Positions 50,982 to 60,432 of a DNA stretch of 64,000 bases are shown piece by piece (the first letter of the stretch is position 1; every line of letters begins with the position of its first letter). The notes beneath the pieces are model-generated. The model worked only from the letters and a program-made list of their open reading frames with translations. It was not told the DNA's origin and did not search any database. The stretch is from Alcanivoracaceae bacterium (lineage in GTDB: Bacteria > Pseudomonadota > Gammaproteobacteria > Xanthomonadales > Marinicellaceae), in NCBI GenBank assembly GCA_016744455.1, contig JADGEI010000021.1:1-64000 (forward strand). The letters are read 5' to 3'. Made by a program: the position numbers and the translations under genes.

Positions 50982-53252
50982 ATGAATAATACAATTAAAT
51001 TTAATGGCTTTAAAGTTAATTTATCAACCCGGAAGCTTTACAAAAACAACAAGGAAGTAAGCATTCAAAATAAACCCTACGAGTTATTATTGTATCTTAG
51101 CGAACACAAAGACAGAGCTATTTCTAAAGACGAGTTGATTAATAAGGTATGGAATGGGAGTATTGTTTCTGATAGCACTCTATCGCATGCCATTTTCAAA
51201 TTAAGGGCCTCATTAAGAGATAACAAAGGAAAAGAAAACATAATAAGAACAGCAAGAGGTTTTGGCTTCCAATTTATAGCTGAACTGGATGAGAATGGTG
51301 AAGGCTATCAACCAGAATCCATAAATTCTAGTAAAAAAAATACTTACCGCCGCCTTCCTTTAATTATTTATCTTGTTCCATTATTGGGTCTACTTATATT
51401 TATATATATAATTCCAAAATCATCTAACCCCCAATCAAATAAAATCGCTTCCCCCAAAAAAAGTACGCAACTAATTGGCTTCTATCCAAAAACCAATAGC
51501 ACAAATAAAGATGAATGGCTATTTATCAGCCTTAATGAATACTTGAATCAATTATTAGTGTATTCTGAAAACACCAACCCAGAATTATTAATAAAAGAAA
51601 ACAGTCATTTCAAACCTAATTCAGATAATACTATTTTCACATCAATAACTGACAATATGCTAAGCCTTGAATATGACAAGGTAACAAAACTATCTGATCT
51701 AACCAATATACCAAATACAATAAGTGAAGTTAATAGATGGGCATGTAATTCAATCTTTAAAACTTCTAGCGATTGTAATACTAAAATTAATAAATTAACC
51801 GCCAGTAACCCCTATGTAACTGAAAACTATTTGAGAGCTCTTTATTCTAATAAAATTTATGAGTATGAAAAATCTATAAATTATTTAAATATATGTTTAC
51901 AAGAAGACAGTCAATTTATTCTAGCAAGGTATGAGTTAGCAAAAAATTATTTTTCATTATCACAGTACACTAAGTCTATTGCACAACTTAGCACAATCAC
52001 AAGCTCATCAAACAACCATAGACTGCTCCAACGCTCACATATTTTACTTGGTAAAAATTATTATCGAATCTCAGAATATGAAAAATCTAAACACCATTTT
52101 CTTAAAGTTATTGAAAAAAACAAAATCAACAATAGTTTAAAAGCCATAGCACTGGTTGAATTAGCACAAGTATATAAAGAAAAGTACGACATTGAAATAG
52201 CATATAACTATGCCAAACAAGGAAACACTATTTTAAAAGATCTTGATCTACCAAATTTTCTGGCTCGGTCTTATAAGGTCATGGGCTCGATAAAAAATGG
52301 CCAAGGGAATTTAGATGAAGCGAATAAACTCCTTAATCAAGCTCTAAACATATATGAAGACACCAATGAATTATCAGGGCTTTCCGCTGTCTTAAGCCAA
52401 CTAGGTTCTGTCGCTCAAAGACAAGGAGATTTAAGTACATCATTAACTTATGCCAATCGAAGATTATTTATAATTACAGAGCTAGGTGACCCTATTGAAA
52501 TTGCTGGAACTCATTTACAGTTAGCCAACTTATATTTAGAGCTTGGAGACATGCAAAAAGCAACTGAACATGCGAATAATATGTGGGAAATTGCAGTAAA
52601 AGAAAAAGAACCCCGAGCCAAGATGCTTGCTAGTCTAACACTTGGTGAAATTGCAAGTGCGAAAAACCATTCAAAACTAGCGCTTACTCATTATAATCAA
52701 GCACTTAACTTATCACAACAATTAGGACTTAATAGAAGAGAGATACTAATGCTTTGTAATATGGGAAAAGTTGCTATTGATGGAAACCTATATAAACAAG
52801 CCAATGATTATCTAATCGATTGCAAAAAAAAGGCAGACAATTTAAAAATGCAATTATTTCAAATTGTTGCTCGATTGTATTTGGGTGAATTAGCTCGAAA
52901 TAAAGAATTGACTAAAGTCAGTGAAAATTATCTAAATGATGCACTAGAATTAACCCAAAACTTAGCTAATGATGAAATTAAAAAAGGAATCAGACTCGAA
53001 TTTTTCTATTTGTATATTAATAACAATTTAAAACAAGCTGAATATCATCTTCAATTGGTTCCTGATAATTTTAAAAATAGTTTTTTATACTTAATTGCTA
53101 AGTCTGAACTTGAATACAATAAACAAAACCATGAATCATCATTCAATTTCATACAACTTGCAAAACAAGAGGCAGGCGATCACTGGTCAAAAGAAGATGA
53201 AAAATTGCTTATAAACATAAATCAAGCTTTAAAAAAGAAAAAACCCGAATAA
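50982..53252 (+). CDS. CadC-like membrane-bound transcription regulator with TPR repeats
   Basis: A 756-residue protein. An N-terminal OmpR/CadC-type winged helix (about 5-103: NLSTRKLYKNNKEVSIQNKP, SKDELINKVWNG, IIRTARGFGF) is followed by a single membrane helix (about 125-145) and a large periplasmic part with about eight helical TPR repeats (from about 285, for example LDEANKLLNQALNIYED and KLALTHYNQALNLSQQ). The layout fits membrane sensors such as CadC. The start at 50982 is chosen because AAGGGG stands four bases upstream; a second ATG lies at 50964. It lies upstream of valS and beside the surface-protein block, so it may regulate that block (inference). Confidence 0.8.
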   Translation: MNNTIKFNGFKVNLSTRKLYKNNKEVSIQNKPYELLLYLSEHKDRAISKDELINKVWNGSIVSDSTLSHAIFKLRASLRDNKGKENIIRTARGFGFQFIAELDENGEGYQPESINSSKKNTYRRLPLIIYLVPLLGLLIFIYIIPKSSNPQSNKIASPKKSTQLIGFYPKTNSTNKDEWLFISLNEYLNQLLVYSENTNPELLIKENSHFKPNSDNTIFTSITDNMLSLEYDKVTKLSDLTNIPNTISEVNRWACNSIFKTSSDCNTKINKLTASNPYVTENYLRALYSNKIYEYEKSINYLNICLQEDSQFILARYELAKNYFSLSQYTKSIAQLSTITSSSNNHRLLQRSHILLGKNYYRISEYEKSKHHFLKVIEKNKINNSLKAIALVELAQVYKEKYDIEIAYNYAKQGNTILKDLDLPNFLARSYKVMGSIKNGQGNLDEANKLLNQALNIYEDTNELSGLSAVLSQLGSVAQRQGDLSTSLTYANRRLFIITELGDPIEIAGTHLQLANLYLELGDMQKATEHANNMWEIAVKEKEPRAKMLASLTLGEIASAKNHSKLALTHYNQALNLSQQLGLNRREILMLCNMGKVAIDGNLYKQANDYLIDCKKKADNLKMQLFQIVARLYLGELARNKELTKVSENYLNDALELTQNLANDEIKKGIRLEFFYLYINNNLKQAEYHLQLVPDNFKNSFLYLIAKSELEYNKQNHESSFNFIQLAKQEAGDHWSKEDEKLLININQALKKKKPE

Positions 53253-53363
53253 ACAAATACCTCAACAACAGGATTTTTTTCTGAATCTTATAAAAACAGT
53301 ATTAAAGCTTTCTCAAATATTGGATAATGCTCGATTCGCACAATTTAAATGATAGACCAATAA

Positions 53364-56129
53364 ATGATAGAAAAATACAATCCAAAAGAGATAGAAAGCC
53401 GTTGGTATAAACAATGGGAAGATGCAGGATACTTTTCACCTAGTGATAACGGTGCAAAAAGCGATGAGACGTTTTGCATTATGTTGCCACCGCCAAATGT
53501 CACTGGATCATTGCACATGGGGCATGCATTTCAAGACACAATAATGGATGTATTAGTTCGATACAATCGCATGCAAGGCAAAAAAACATTGTGGCAATGT
53601 GGAACAGATCATGCAGGAATCGCAACACAAATGGTGGTTGAAAGACAACTACTTGCCGATGGCATTAAAAGAACTGATTTGGGGCGTGAAAAATTTCTAG
53701 AGAAAGTATGGGAATGGAAAGAAAAATCATCTGGCACTATTCAATCTCAAATTCGCCGTCTTGGGGCATCTGTTGATTGGGAAACTGAACGATTTACCAT
53801 GGACGAAGGTCTATCTGATGCTGTACAAAAACAGTTTATTCAATTGTACGAAGAGGGATTGGTTTACCGAGGTAAAAGATTGGTCAACTGGGACCCTGTT
53901 TTACAAACCGCTCTATCAGATTTAGAAGTTGAATCAGCTGAAGAAGATGGTTTTATGTGGCATCTGCGCTACCCTAGAAAAGATGGCAAAGGATACATTA
54001 TCGTTGCAACTACAAGACCAGAAACCATGCTGGGTGATTCAGCTGTAGCGGTTCATCCAGATGATGATCGTTACAAAGACCTAATAGGCCAAGAAATAGA
54101 GTTACCTTTAACTGACCGCAGCATCAAAGTTATTGCCGATGATTATGTCGATATGGAACTCGGTACAGGTTGTGTAAAAATCACACCTGCACATGATTTT
54201 AATGATGCGGACATGGGAAAACGCCATGGTTTAGATATTATTAATATACTTACAGATGATGCTAAAATTAATGATGATATGCCTGAAAAATATCGTGGCA
54301 TGGATAGATTTAACGCGCGAAAACAAATCATAGCTGATTTTGAAGCACTTGGGTTACTTGAAAAAATTGTGCCGCATAAATTAATGGTGCCGCGTGGCGA
54401 TCGTTCGCACACTGTAGTTGAGCCTTATCGTACGGATCAATGGTATGTAAAAGTTGATACCATGGCTAAAAAAGCATTAGATGTGGTTAAAGATGGCGAA
54501 GTAAAATTTGTTCCTGAAAATTGGGATAAAACCTATTACCAATGGATGGAAAACATTGAAGATTGGTGCATCTCTCGTCAATTATGGTGGGGACACAGAG
54601 TTCCAGCTTGGTATGATGATGCAGGCAAAATCTATGTGGCCGAAGATGAAGCGGCAGTACGTGTTAAATATAATTTAGCTGCCGATTTTAAATTGACCCA
54701 AGATGAAGATGTATTTGATACATGGTTTTCATCAAATCTTTGGCCCTTTTCCACCTTAGGCTGGCCTGAAGATTCTCAACGCTTGCAAGAATTCTACCCT
54801 ACCCAAGTATTGGTCACAGGTTTTGATATCATTTTCTTTTGGGTTGCTCGAATGATAATGGCTGGTTGCAAGTTCATGGATAAAATTCCTTTTGAATCCG
54901 TCTATATTCATGGATTAATTAATGATTCTCAAGGTCAAAAAATGTCCAAATCCAAGGGCAATGTATTAGATCCTATTGATATTATTGATGGCATTGAGTT
55001 AGAAGAACTTGTGACAAAACGTACGAGCGGTTTAATGCAACCAAAAATGGCTGCCAAGATTGAGAAAGCCACGCGCAAAGAATTTCCCGAAGGCATAAAC
55101 TCAAATGGTTGTGATGCCTTACGTTTTACCTTTGCAGCACTGGCTACCAATGGCAGACACTTACGCTTCGATATGAAACGTTTAGAAAGTTACAGAAATT
55201 TTGCTAACAAAATATTCAATGCTTCACGTTTCGTTTTTATGAACACCGAAGACTTTAAACTAAATGCAGAAAACTGGAAACCCAATTCAACAGCTGAATT
55301 GTGGATTCTTTCGCAATTACAAAACACCATTTCTGATTACCGCAAACACCTAGACAACTTCCGCTTGGATTTGGCTTCGCAATGCATCTATGATTTTATC
55401 TGGAACAACTATTGCGACTGGTTCGTCGAACTTGCTAAACCTTTACTAAAGCAAGATGAAGACACCAAATATAATGTGCAACATACATTATTATATGTAT
55501 TAGATAATGCGCTGCGATTATTGCATCCGATTATGCCATTTATTACAGAAGAAATTTGGCAAGAACTTAAAGTCAAATTGAATCTTGAAAGCAACAGTAT
55601 CATGATTGCTTTATTCCCAGAGTTTAACAATGGTTTAGTTGATGAAAAATCACTCAAAGACATGCAATGGCTACAAGCCGTTGTACTAGGTATACGTCAA
55701 ATTCGTGGAGAAATGAACATATCACCACGGAAACCACTTTCCATCATTTTAGAAAACACTACAGAGAAAGATTTAAGCGTAATATCAAGCAATGAAGAAC
55801 TGTTAAAAACCATGGCTCAACTTGAAAGTATAGCTGTACTGAAAGGTGATGAGCAAGCACCTGAATCAGCCGTGGCTCTAATTGGCGAAATGAAGATCAA
55901 TATACCTTTAGCTGGCTTAATTGATGTTAATGCAGAAATCGAACGTGTTAATAAATTAATCGAAACAGCCAAAAAAGAAATCGCCCGAAGTTCTAGAAAA
56001 CTTGAAAATGAGCGATTTGTTAGCTCTGCACCAGAAGTTGTCGTTAATAAAGAACGCGATACCTTGTCTGCTAATACCAAGAAATTAGAAGAATTGAATG
56101 GGCAATTGGAAAAATTAAAAAATATGTAA
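53364..56129 (+). CDS. valS: Valyl-tRNA synthetase
   Basis: A 921-residue class I synthetase that charges tRNA-Val. The HIGH motif is HMGH at residues 51-54 in PPPNVTGSLHMGH. The CP1 editing domain spans about 200-400, with the valine-editing TTRPET segment near 215. The KMSKS motif is KMSKS near 526-530. The anticodon-binding domain and a C-terminal coiled-coil domain (about 865-921) follow. Length is close to E. coli ValS (951). In many gammaproteobacteria pepA, holC and valS are neighbours; here 11 kb of accessory genes separates pepA from valS and no holC is present. Confidence 0.95.
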   Translation: MIEKYNPKEIESRWYKQWEDAGYFSPSDNGAKSDETFCIMLPPPNVTGSLHMGHAFQDTIMDVLVRYNRMQGKKTLWQCGTDHAGIATQMVVERQLLADGIKRTDLGREKFLEKVWEWKEKSSGTIQSQIRRLGASVDWETERFTMDEGLSDAVQKQFIQLYEEGLVYRGKRLVNWDPVLQTALSDLEVESAEEDGFMWHLRYPRKDGKGYIIVATTRPETMLGDSAVAVHPDDDRYKDLIGQEIELPLTDRSIKVIADDYVDMELGTGCVKITPAHDFNDADMGKRHGLDIINILTDDAKINDDMPEKYRGMDRFNARKQIIADFEALGLLEKIVPHKLMVPRGDRSHTVVEPYRTDQWYVKVDTMAKKALDVVKDGEVKFVPENWDKTYYQWMENIEDWCISRQLWWGHRVPAWYDDAGKIYVAEDEAAVRVKYNLAADFKLTQDEDVFDTWFSSNLWPFSTLGWPEDSQRLQEFYPTQVLVTGFDIIFFWVARMIMAGCKFMDKIPFESVYIHGLINDSQGQKMSKSKGNVLDPIDIIDGIELEELVTKRTSGLMQPKMAAKIEKATRKEFPEGINSNGCDALRFTFAALATNGRHLRFDMKRLESYRNFANKIFNASRFVFMNTEDFKLNAENWKPNSTAELWILSQLQNTISDYRKHLDNFRLDLASQCIYDFIWNNYCDWFVELAKPLLKQDEDTKYNVQHTLLYVLDNALRLLHPIMPFITEEIWQELKVKLNLESNSIMIALFPEFNNGLVDEKSLKDMQWLQAVVLGIRQIRGEMNISPRKPLSIILENTTEKDLSVISSNEELLKTMAQLESIAVLKGDEQAPESAVALIGEMKINIPLAGLIDVNAEIERVNKLIETAKKEIARSSRKLENERFVSSAPEVVVNKERDTLSANTKKLEELNGQLEKLKNM

Positions 56130-56150
56130 AAGTTTTACGTTTAAAATGAC

Positions 56151-56180
56151 TGGTGTCAAAAACCTTATTCTTTGACACCA
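56151..56180. other. Hairpin between convergent valS and response regulator genes
   Basis: TGGTGTCAAA (56151-56160) and TTTGACACCA (56171-56180) form a perfect 10-bp stem with a 10-base loop. No T-run follows on either strand, so factor-independent termination is doubtful, but the position between two gene ends fits a shared terminator or mRNA end. Confidence 0.45.
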
Positions 56181-56186
56181 AACAAC

Positions 56187-56828
56187 CTACTCTAGACGAT
56201 AATCAATTAATCCCATTTTACTTGCAGCGACAGTGGCTTGAGCGCGTGAATTGATATCTAATTTTAAGTAAATTTCTTTAACATAACCATAACAGGTAGA
56301 ACTTTTAATACCCAACAAGTCTGCCACTTCAGGCACTTTAATACCCTTGGCAATAAATGTTAGCACTTCTTTTTCTCGATTTGTTAACTTATTTTCGGGC
56401 TGTTGTGGATTGAAAAAATTTAGCAATTTATTTGCAATTGCTGAAGATATAGGTTGTTTGCCATTTTCAATGTCAAGTAACATTTGTGCGAGCTGATCTT
56501 GGTCTTGATCTTTTAAAATATAACCCTTTGCCCCTTTTCTTAATGCGCTAAATACATTCTGATCGTCATCAAAAATTGTACTCATAACCACCAATGTTTT
56601 AGGGTTGTTTTTAGTTAAGTACTCGACTATATCTAATCCATTGCCATCGGGCAAGCCAATATCTACCAATGCCAAATCAAAAGAATCTGATTTAACATGA
56701 TCTATTGCTTGTAGAAAGTTTATCGCTTGAGTTATTTGGGCTTCAGGAAAGGCCAATTGTACCGATTGAACCACCCACCGCATAACGGGCTTTATGTCTT
56801 CGATAATAAGAACTTTATTTATTGCCAT
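56187..56828 (-). CDS. LuxR/NarL-type response regulator
   Basis: A 213-residue two-component regulator. A receiver domain (1-120) has acidic residues E10-D11, phospho-acceptor D56 in DLALVDIGLP, a conserved Thr/Ser near 82 and Lys 106 in GYILKD. A LuxR-type helix-turn-helix (about 145-210: LTNREKEVLTFIAKGIKVPEVADLL, IYLKLDINSRAQA) binds DNA. It overlaps the kinase gene by 14 bases, so it is its cognate regulator. Its targets are unknown; the rhodanese gene upstream suggests sulfur or envelope stress, as inference only. Confidence 0.9.
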   Translation of the reverse strand: MAINKVLIIEDIKPVMRWVVQSVQLAFPEAQITQAINFLQAIDHVKSDSFDLALVDIGLPDGNGLDIVEYLTKNNPKTLVVMSTIFDDDQNVFSALRKGAKGYILKDQDQDQLAQMLLDIENGKQPISSAIANKLLNFFNPQQPENKLTNREKEVLTFIAKGIKVPEVADLLGIKSSTCYGYVKEIYLKLDINSRAQATVAASKMGLIDYRLE

Positions 56829-57681
56829 ACTGATACGTTAAAGAAAACACCGTGCCATTATTTTTTCCTGGCAGCCATTCTACCAAGGCATTTATTGATT
56901 GTGCTCTTTTATTTATTGTTTTTATTCCTTTCCCTTGTGCAGTGTTATTTTCAAACCCAACGCCATTATCAACAATTTCAACAAAAAATCCTGATTGAGT
57001 CGTGTTAACGCTCAATTTAACTAGATCAGCTTGAGCATGTTTGATAATGTTACTGACTACTTCTCTACTAATTCTCAAGATGACATTTGGAACCGTAATA
57101 GCAAGTTTTTGAGAGGCATCTAGAGTCTTGATAGAATTTTCTAAATTGATTCCAGCCATTTTTAAACGCGATTGTGATTCATTAACAAGTGTATCTATTA
57201 ATTGCTTAATTGTGCAGTGTATGTTTTCAGTTTGCGCTACAGCTTGACGAATATTACTTAAAACATCTTTCGCTAATTCTTTGGTTTCTAGGTCCTTCGA
57301 TGCATAGATTAATTCAAGCAACTTTGCTCCAACATCATCATGCAAATTGGCATATATTCTTGATCTCTCTTGCTCTTGTGCTTGGGAAATTAGCTGCGTT
57401 TCATTTTTTAACAAAGAATTTTTATTATGTGTTAGTAGTGTAAAATATTTTATGGTTAAAAATACTATAGTCAATTCAGCAAAAGTTATGATTACTACTT
57501 CAATTTTGTTTGTATAAATAATACTAGATAATGCCGCACAGAATAAAATGAAAAATAGAATAAGAGGATAGATTAATCGATTTTTATTAATTAACCCTTG
57601 CCAACTTACCATTATTATCAGTGCAATCATAACAATTACATTCACTACCTGCAAAAGATTGACTAATAACGTTAAACTCAC
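56815..57681 (-). CDS. NarL-family sensor histidine kinase with membrane anchor
   Basis: A 288-residue kinase. N-terminal membrane segments (about 5-26, 38-55 and 60-82) form the sensor. A HisKA_3 dimerisation domain follows, with phospho-His H114 in ERSRIYANLHDDVG. The HATPase domain (about 195-285) has RISREVVSNIIKHAQA (N box), DNGVGF (G1) and GKGIKTINKRAQSIN (G2). There is no periplasmic sensing domain beyond short loops, so it probably senses within the membrane. It overlaps the response regulator (14 bases) and the rhodanese gene (4 bases). Confidence 0.88.
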   Translation of the reverse strand: MSLTLLVNLLQVVNVIVMIALIIMVSWQGLINKNRLIYPLILFFILFCAALSSIIYTNKIEVVIITFAELTIVFLTIKYFTLLTHNKNSLLKNETQLISQAQEQERSRIYANLHDDVGAKLLELIYASKDLETKELAKDVLSNIRQAVAQTENIHCTIKQLIDTLVNESQSRLKMAGINLENSIKTLDASQKLAITVPNVILRISREVVSNIIKHAQADLVKLSVNTTQSGFFVEIVDNGVGFENNTAQGKGIKTINKRAQSINALVEWLPGKNNGTVFSLTYQYGNK

Positions 57682-58085
57682 TTAATGCTTTTTTCAACTA
57701 GGTGGCTTTCAGCTATCCAGTTTTTTATTCCTTTGGTTAAATGCGAGGTTTTTGTGTAACCTAATTTTTGATCCAAAAAATTAGTAACGGCTTTAGTTCT
57801 AGATCCTGTACGGCAAACTAGAACAAATGATTGATTCTTATCTGTTACTATCTTTTCAAAGGCCAGCATAAACTCATTAACCCTTGCTTTACGTTGCTGA
57901 TCAAAAAACATAATCTTGTGTGAGTTGGGTATTGTTCCTGTTTCTGACCACTCCTCTGGCGTTCTTATATCGATAACAGTTACGCCTTGCTTCTGTAACG
58001 CTATCAACTCATCATTACTCAGGTTATCCACATTCGCATAGAGGTTAAGTGAAATAAGGCAAATAAATAATAGTATAATTTTCAT
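57678..58085 (-). CDS. Periplasmic rhodanese-domain protein
   Basis: A 135-residue protein with a signal peptide (MKIILLFICLISLNLYA). A rhodanese domain (about 25-130) has the VTVIDIRTPEEWSE start and catalytic Cys 91 in VLVCRTGSRT, so it could transfer sulfur from thiosulfate or a persulfide. It is the first gene of the kinase-regulator operon, with a four-base overlap. Export to the periplasm next to a sensor kinase suggests it may feed or modulate that sensor, though this is inferred. Confidence 0.85.
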   Translation of the reverse strand: MKIILLFICLISLNLYANVDNLSNDELIALQKQGVTVIDIRTPEEWSETGTIPNSHKIMFFDQQRKARVNEFMLAFEKIVTDKNQSFVLVCRTGSRTKAVTNFLDQKLGYTKTSHLTKGIKNWIAESHLVEKSIK

Positions 58086-58186
58086 ATATGTACAACAATT
58101 TTAAGATTCGTCATTATAACCATTTATGCCACAAAAGTTAACATATAAGAATTTATACAAATTCAGATTTCCTTGAAATAACGGTT

Positions 58187-58203
58187 AATTATCATTATCA
58201 TAG
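58187..58203. promoter_or_regulatory. Possible Fur-type site upstream of the DUF481 gene
   Basis: AATTATCATTATCATAG (58187-58203) contains, on the minus strand, two GATAAT-type hexamers (ATGATAATGATAAT), which are building blocks of the Fur box. It lies about 30-46 bases before the ATG at 58233, over the likely promoter. In an AT-rich genome such matches occur by chance, so this is tentative. Confidence 0.25.
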
Positions 58204-58232
58204 AAATTTTCTTAATACTAAATGAGGATTTT

Positions 58233-58952
58233 ATGAACAAGATACTGTTATCTACCACGTTATGTCTACTTACTACTGCCGCTGTTCAAGCCGATGAAGA
58301 GGTAAAAAGTAAATGGTCAGGATCTACTGGTTACCTTGGTTTTTCAACCACATCAGGCAATAGCGACACAGAAAACTTAACAGCCGGATTAAAAGTTAAA
58401 TATGAAACAGGAAAATGGATCAGTGACATGGGCCTTGATGTTTTACGTGCTTCATCAAATGACACTGATACTGCAGAAAGATATGTTCTATCATCAAAAA
58501 CAGGTTATAAATTTAATGATAAAAACTACCTATATTATAGCTCAAGGTACGAAAAAGACAATTTTTCTGCATTTGATTATACAACGACTGTTGGTATTGG
58601 CTGGGGGCATAAATTTTACGATTCTGATACCAGTAAGTTAATAACTGAAATTGGTGCCGGTTATAAAGTTGCAGCATTTGACATTGATAGATCTGAAAGC
58701 TCTGGTTTAGCATTATTAGGCAAGCTTGACTATATGCGTCAAATAACTGAAACTATGAAGTTTATTGATGTGGCCATTTTAGAATCAACTGATGACAATA
58801 CCTACATACAAAATGATGCAGGTCTTTCATTAAAGGTTAACGACAAAGCTAATGTAAACTTTGTCTATCAAATAAAACACAATACTGATGTACCAAATGA
58901 ATTTAACAATACGGACACTTTATTTTCAGTGAATCTAAGTTATACTTTTTAA
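58233..58952 (+). CDS. DUF481 outer-membrane protein (YdiY-like)
   Basis: A 239-residue protein with a signal peptide (MNKILLSTTLCLLTTAAVQA). It has beta-strand-rich DUF481 features: KWSGSTGYLGFSTTSGNSDTENL, then alternating strands through YEKDNFSAFDYTTTVGIGWGHKF and KLITEIGAGYK, ending with an outer-membrane C-terminus (NLSYTF, final Phe). It is likely a small outer-membrane barrel; some family members are salt- or stress-induced. It has its own upstream region and converges with the oxygenase gene by four bases. Confidence 0.85.
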   Translation: MNKILLSTTLCLLTTAAVQADEEVKSKWSGSTGYLGFSTTSGNSDTENLTAGLKVKYETGKWISDMGLDVLRASSNDTDTAERYVLSSKTGYKFNDKNYLYYSSRYEKDNFSAFDYTTTVGIGWGHKFYDSDTSKLITEIGAGYKVAAFDIDRSESSGLALLGKLDYMRQITETMKFIDVAILESTDDNTYIQNDAGLSLKVNDKANVNFVYQIKHNTDVPNEFNNTDTLFSVNLSYTF

Positions 58953-60397
58953 AGATCTGTTTTATTTATACCAAATAATGGATTTTGTCTAGTGGCTGTT
59001 CTCAATAGCCACTTTTCGCCTTCAAGAATTTCTATCCCTGTATGTAATGATTTTGGATCTGGTTTAAAATCTTCTGTAGCATTTTGATGAATTATAGCTG
59101 TACCAGTTTCTCCTGTAATTTTAAAGTCAATGTTTTCATAATGAGTTTCCCCTCCAGCTATTGGAGGCAATAAATAAACTAAATGTGTAAACATTCTCTG
59201 CCCACCGAAATCACCCTTCAACTCATGAGTTTTCTCACGTTCCTGATCAAAGGCATCAGTGTGTGTACTGTAATAATGCCCAACAGAATATTTCAATACT
59301 GATACTGGTTCAAATTGGGATACATTAATGTTTTGAATTGCTGCAAATCTTTTTTGAATCATTCTCTCAATAGGTGAGTTTTGCCTACTAGAAAATATAG
59401 TGCTATCTCCGGAAAATGCATCTATTTCAGTATTAGTCTTTATCTTTACTTGTGTTGCTGTTGACTTCAATATCGGTAATGCTTGGCTGATTAAATATTG
59501 GCATTCTTCAAAACTTGCAAAATTTACTACTTTCATAATCAAGGGTTTATCTCTAATAATAACCTTTTCTGCTAGTTCAATGGGTGTAATACTGTCACAA
59601 TTAACACCCCTTTTATTCATATCAAATGACAGGTCATCTATTGCCAATTGAGCAAAATTTTCTGAAAGCAACCTTTGGTATTCAATAACAAAGTGTGGAT
59701 TGTTCTGTGCTATTTTTTTTAATAAAGAAGTTACTTTATCAAATAAGCTTTCAATATTTTTAATTAATTTTTCTGCGAGTAAATCCACTTCATCATTAGT
59801 GATAGATGCAAATCTAATAGAAAGTTTCTTTACTCGTATTGTCGAACCTGGGAAATTACGTTTCTCTGCCAATAATGCAAAAGCCCATGCTATGGTTCCA
59901 TTAATTGGAACACCTAAACCCACTTCATAACGATAAGACAACAACATAAAAGCTAATGTATCACCCTGTGCTGCAGCTTGTAATATTAAGGTTGATGCCA
60001 TACACTCATCTTTTTGTGTACCGATTCCTTGTGAGTATAAGTAAGCTAAAGTGGTAAATGGCAACATACCTTTACTTGCTAATTGTCTATATAAATCAAA
60101 ACTTTTTTCTTTATTTTTTTCAACACCTACACCCCATAATAACAAATCCGCCATTCGTTCAATCGCTGCGGGGTGCCCAGTATTATTCGCAATTTCACGA
60201 CTTAGTTCAAATGCTCTAATATTAGCATCTTTAATTTCTCCTTTCTGAGTCAACAGCCATGATAAAAATAAGCCTGCATCTATATTACCTGCTTGGTACA
60301 AATTCATTAATGAAGCATAAGCTTCTGAAAATTCTTTAGTTCCTGAAATTGCTGCCTGGATAGCAACCTGCAACTGTTGAAAATTATTTGTACTCAT
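58949..60397 (-). CDS. Sel1-repeat protein fused to a 2OG-Fe(II) oxygenase domain
   Basis: A 482-residue cytosolic-looking protein with no signal. Residues about 40-200 have Sel1-type repeats (AGNIDAGLFLSWLL, HPAAIERMADLLLWGVGVEKN, AYLYSQGIGTQ, RYEVGLGVP). The C-terminal 200 residues are a prolyl-hydroxylase-like dioxygenase: the iron site is H-x-D in YYSTHTDAFD near 378-380, the distal His in SLHTG near 452, and the 2-oxoglutarate arginine in WLLRTATR. It may hydroxylate a protein partner held by the Sel1 helices (inference). The substrate is unknown. Confidence 0.8.
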   Translation of the reverse strand: MSTNNFQQLQVAIQAAISGTKEFSEAYASLMNLYQAGNIDAGLFLSWLLTQKGEIKDANIRAFELSREIANNTGHPAAIERMADLLLWGVGVEKNKEKSFDLYRQLASKGMLPFTTLAYLYSQGIGTQKDECMASTLILQAAAQGDTLAFMLLSYRYEVGLGVPINGTIAWAFALLAEKRNFPGSTIRVKKLSIRFASITNDEVDLLAEKLIKNIESLFDKVTSLLKKIAQNNPHFVIEYQRLLSENFAQLAIDDLSFDMNKRGVNCDSITPIELAEKVIIRDKPLIMKVVNFASFEECQYLISQALPILKSTATQVKIKTNTEIDAFSGDSTIFSSRQNSPIERMIQKRFAAIQNINVSQFEPVSVLKYSVGHYYSTHTDAFDQEREKTHELKGDFGGQRMFTHLVYLLPPIAGGETHYENIDFKITGETGTAIIHQNATEDFKPDPKSLHTGIEILEGEKWLLRTATRQNPLFGINKTDL

Positions 60398-60432
60398 TAT
60401 TTACTCGCCATCATTTATTATTAGGTATCATT

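Noticed and set aside
56151..56180. Hairpin between valS and the response regulator gene as an intrinsic terminator
   Set aside because: The stem is perfect but no T-run follows on either strand; kept only as an undetermined hairpin.
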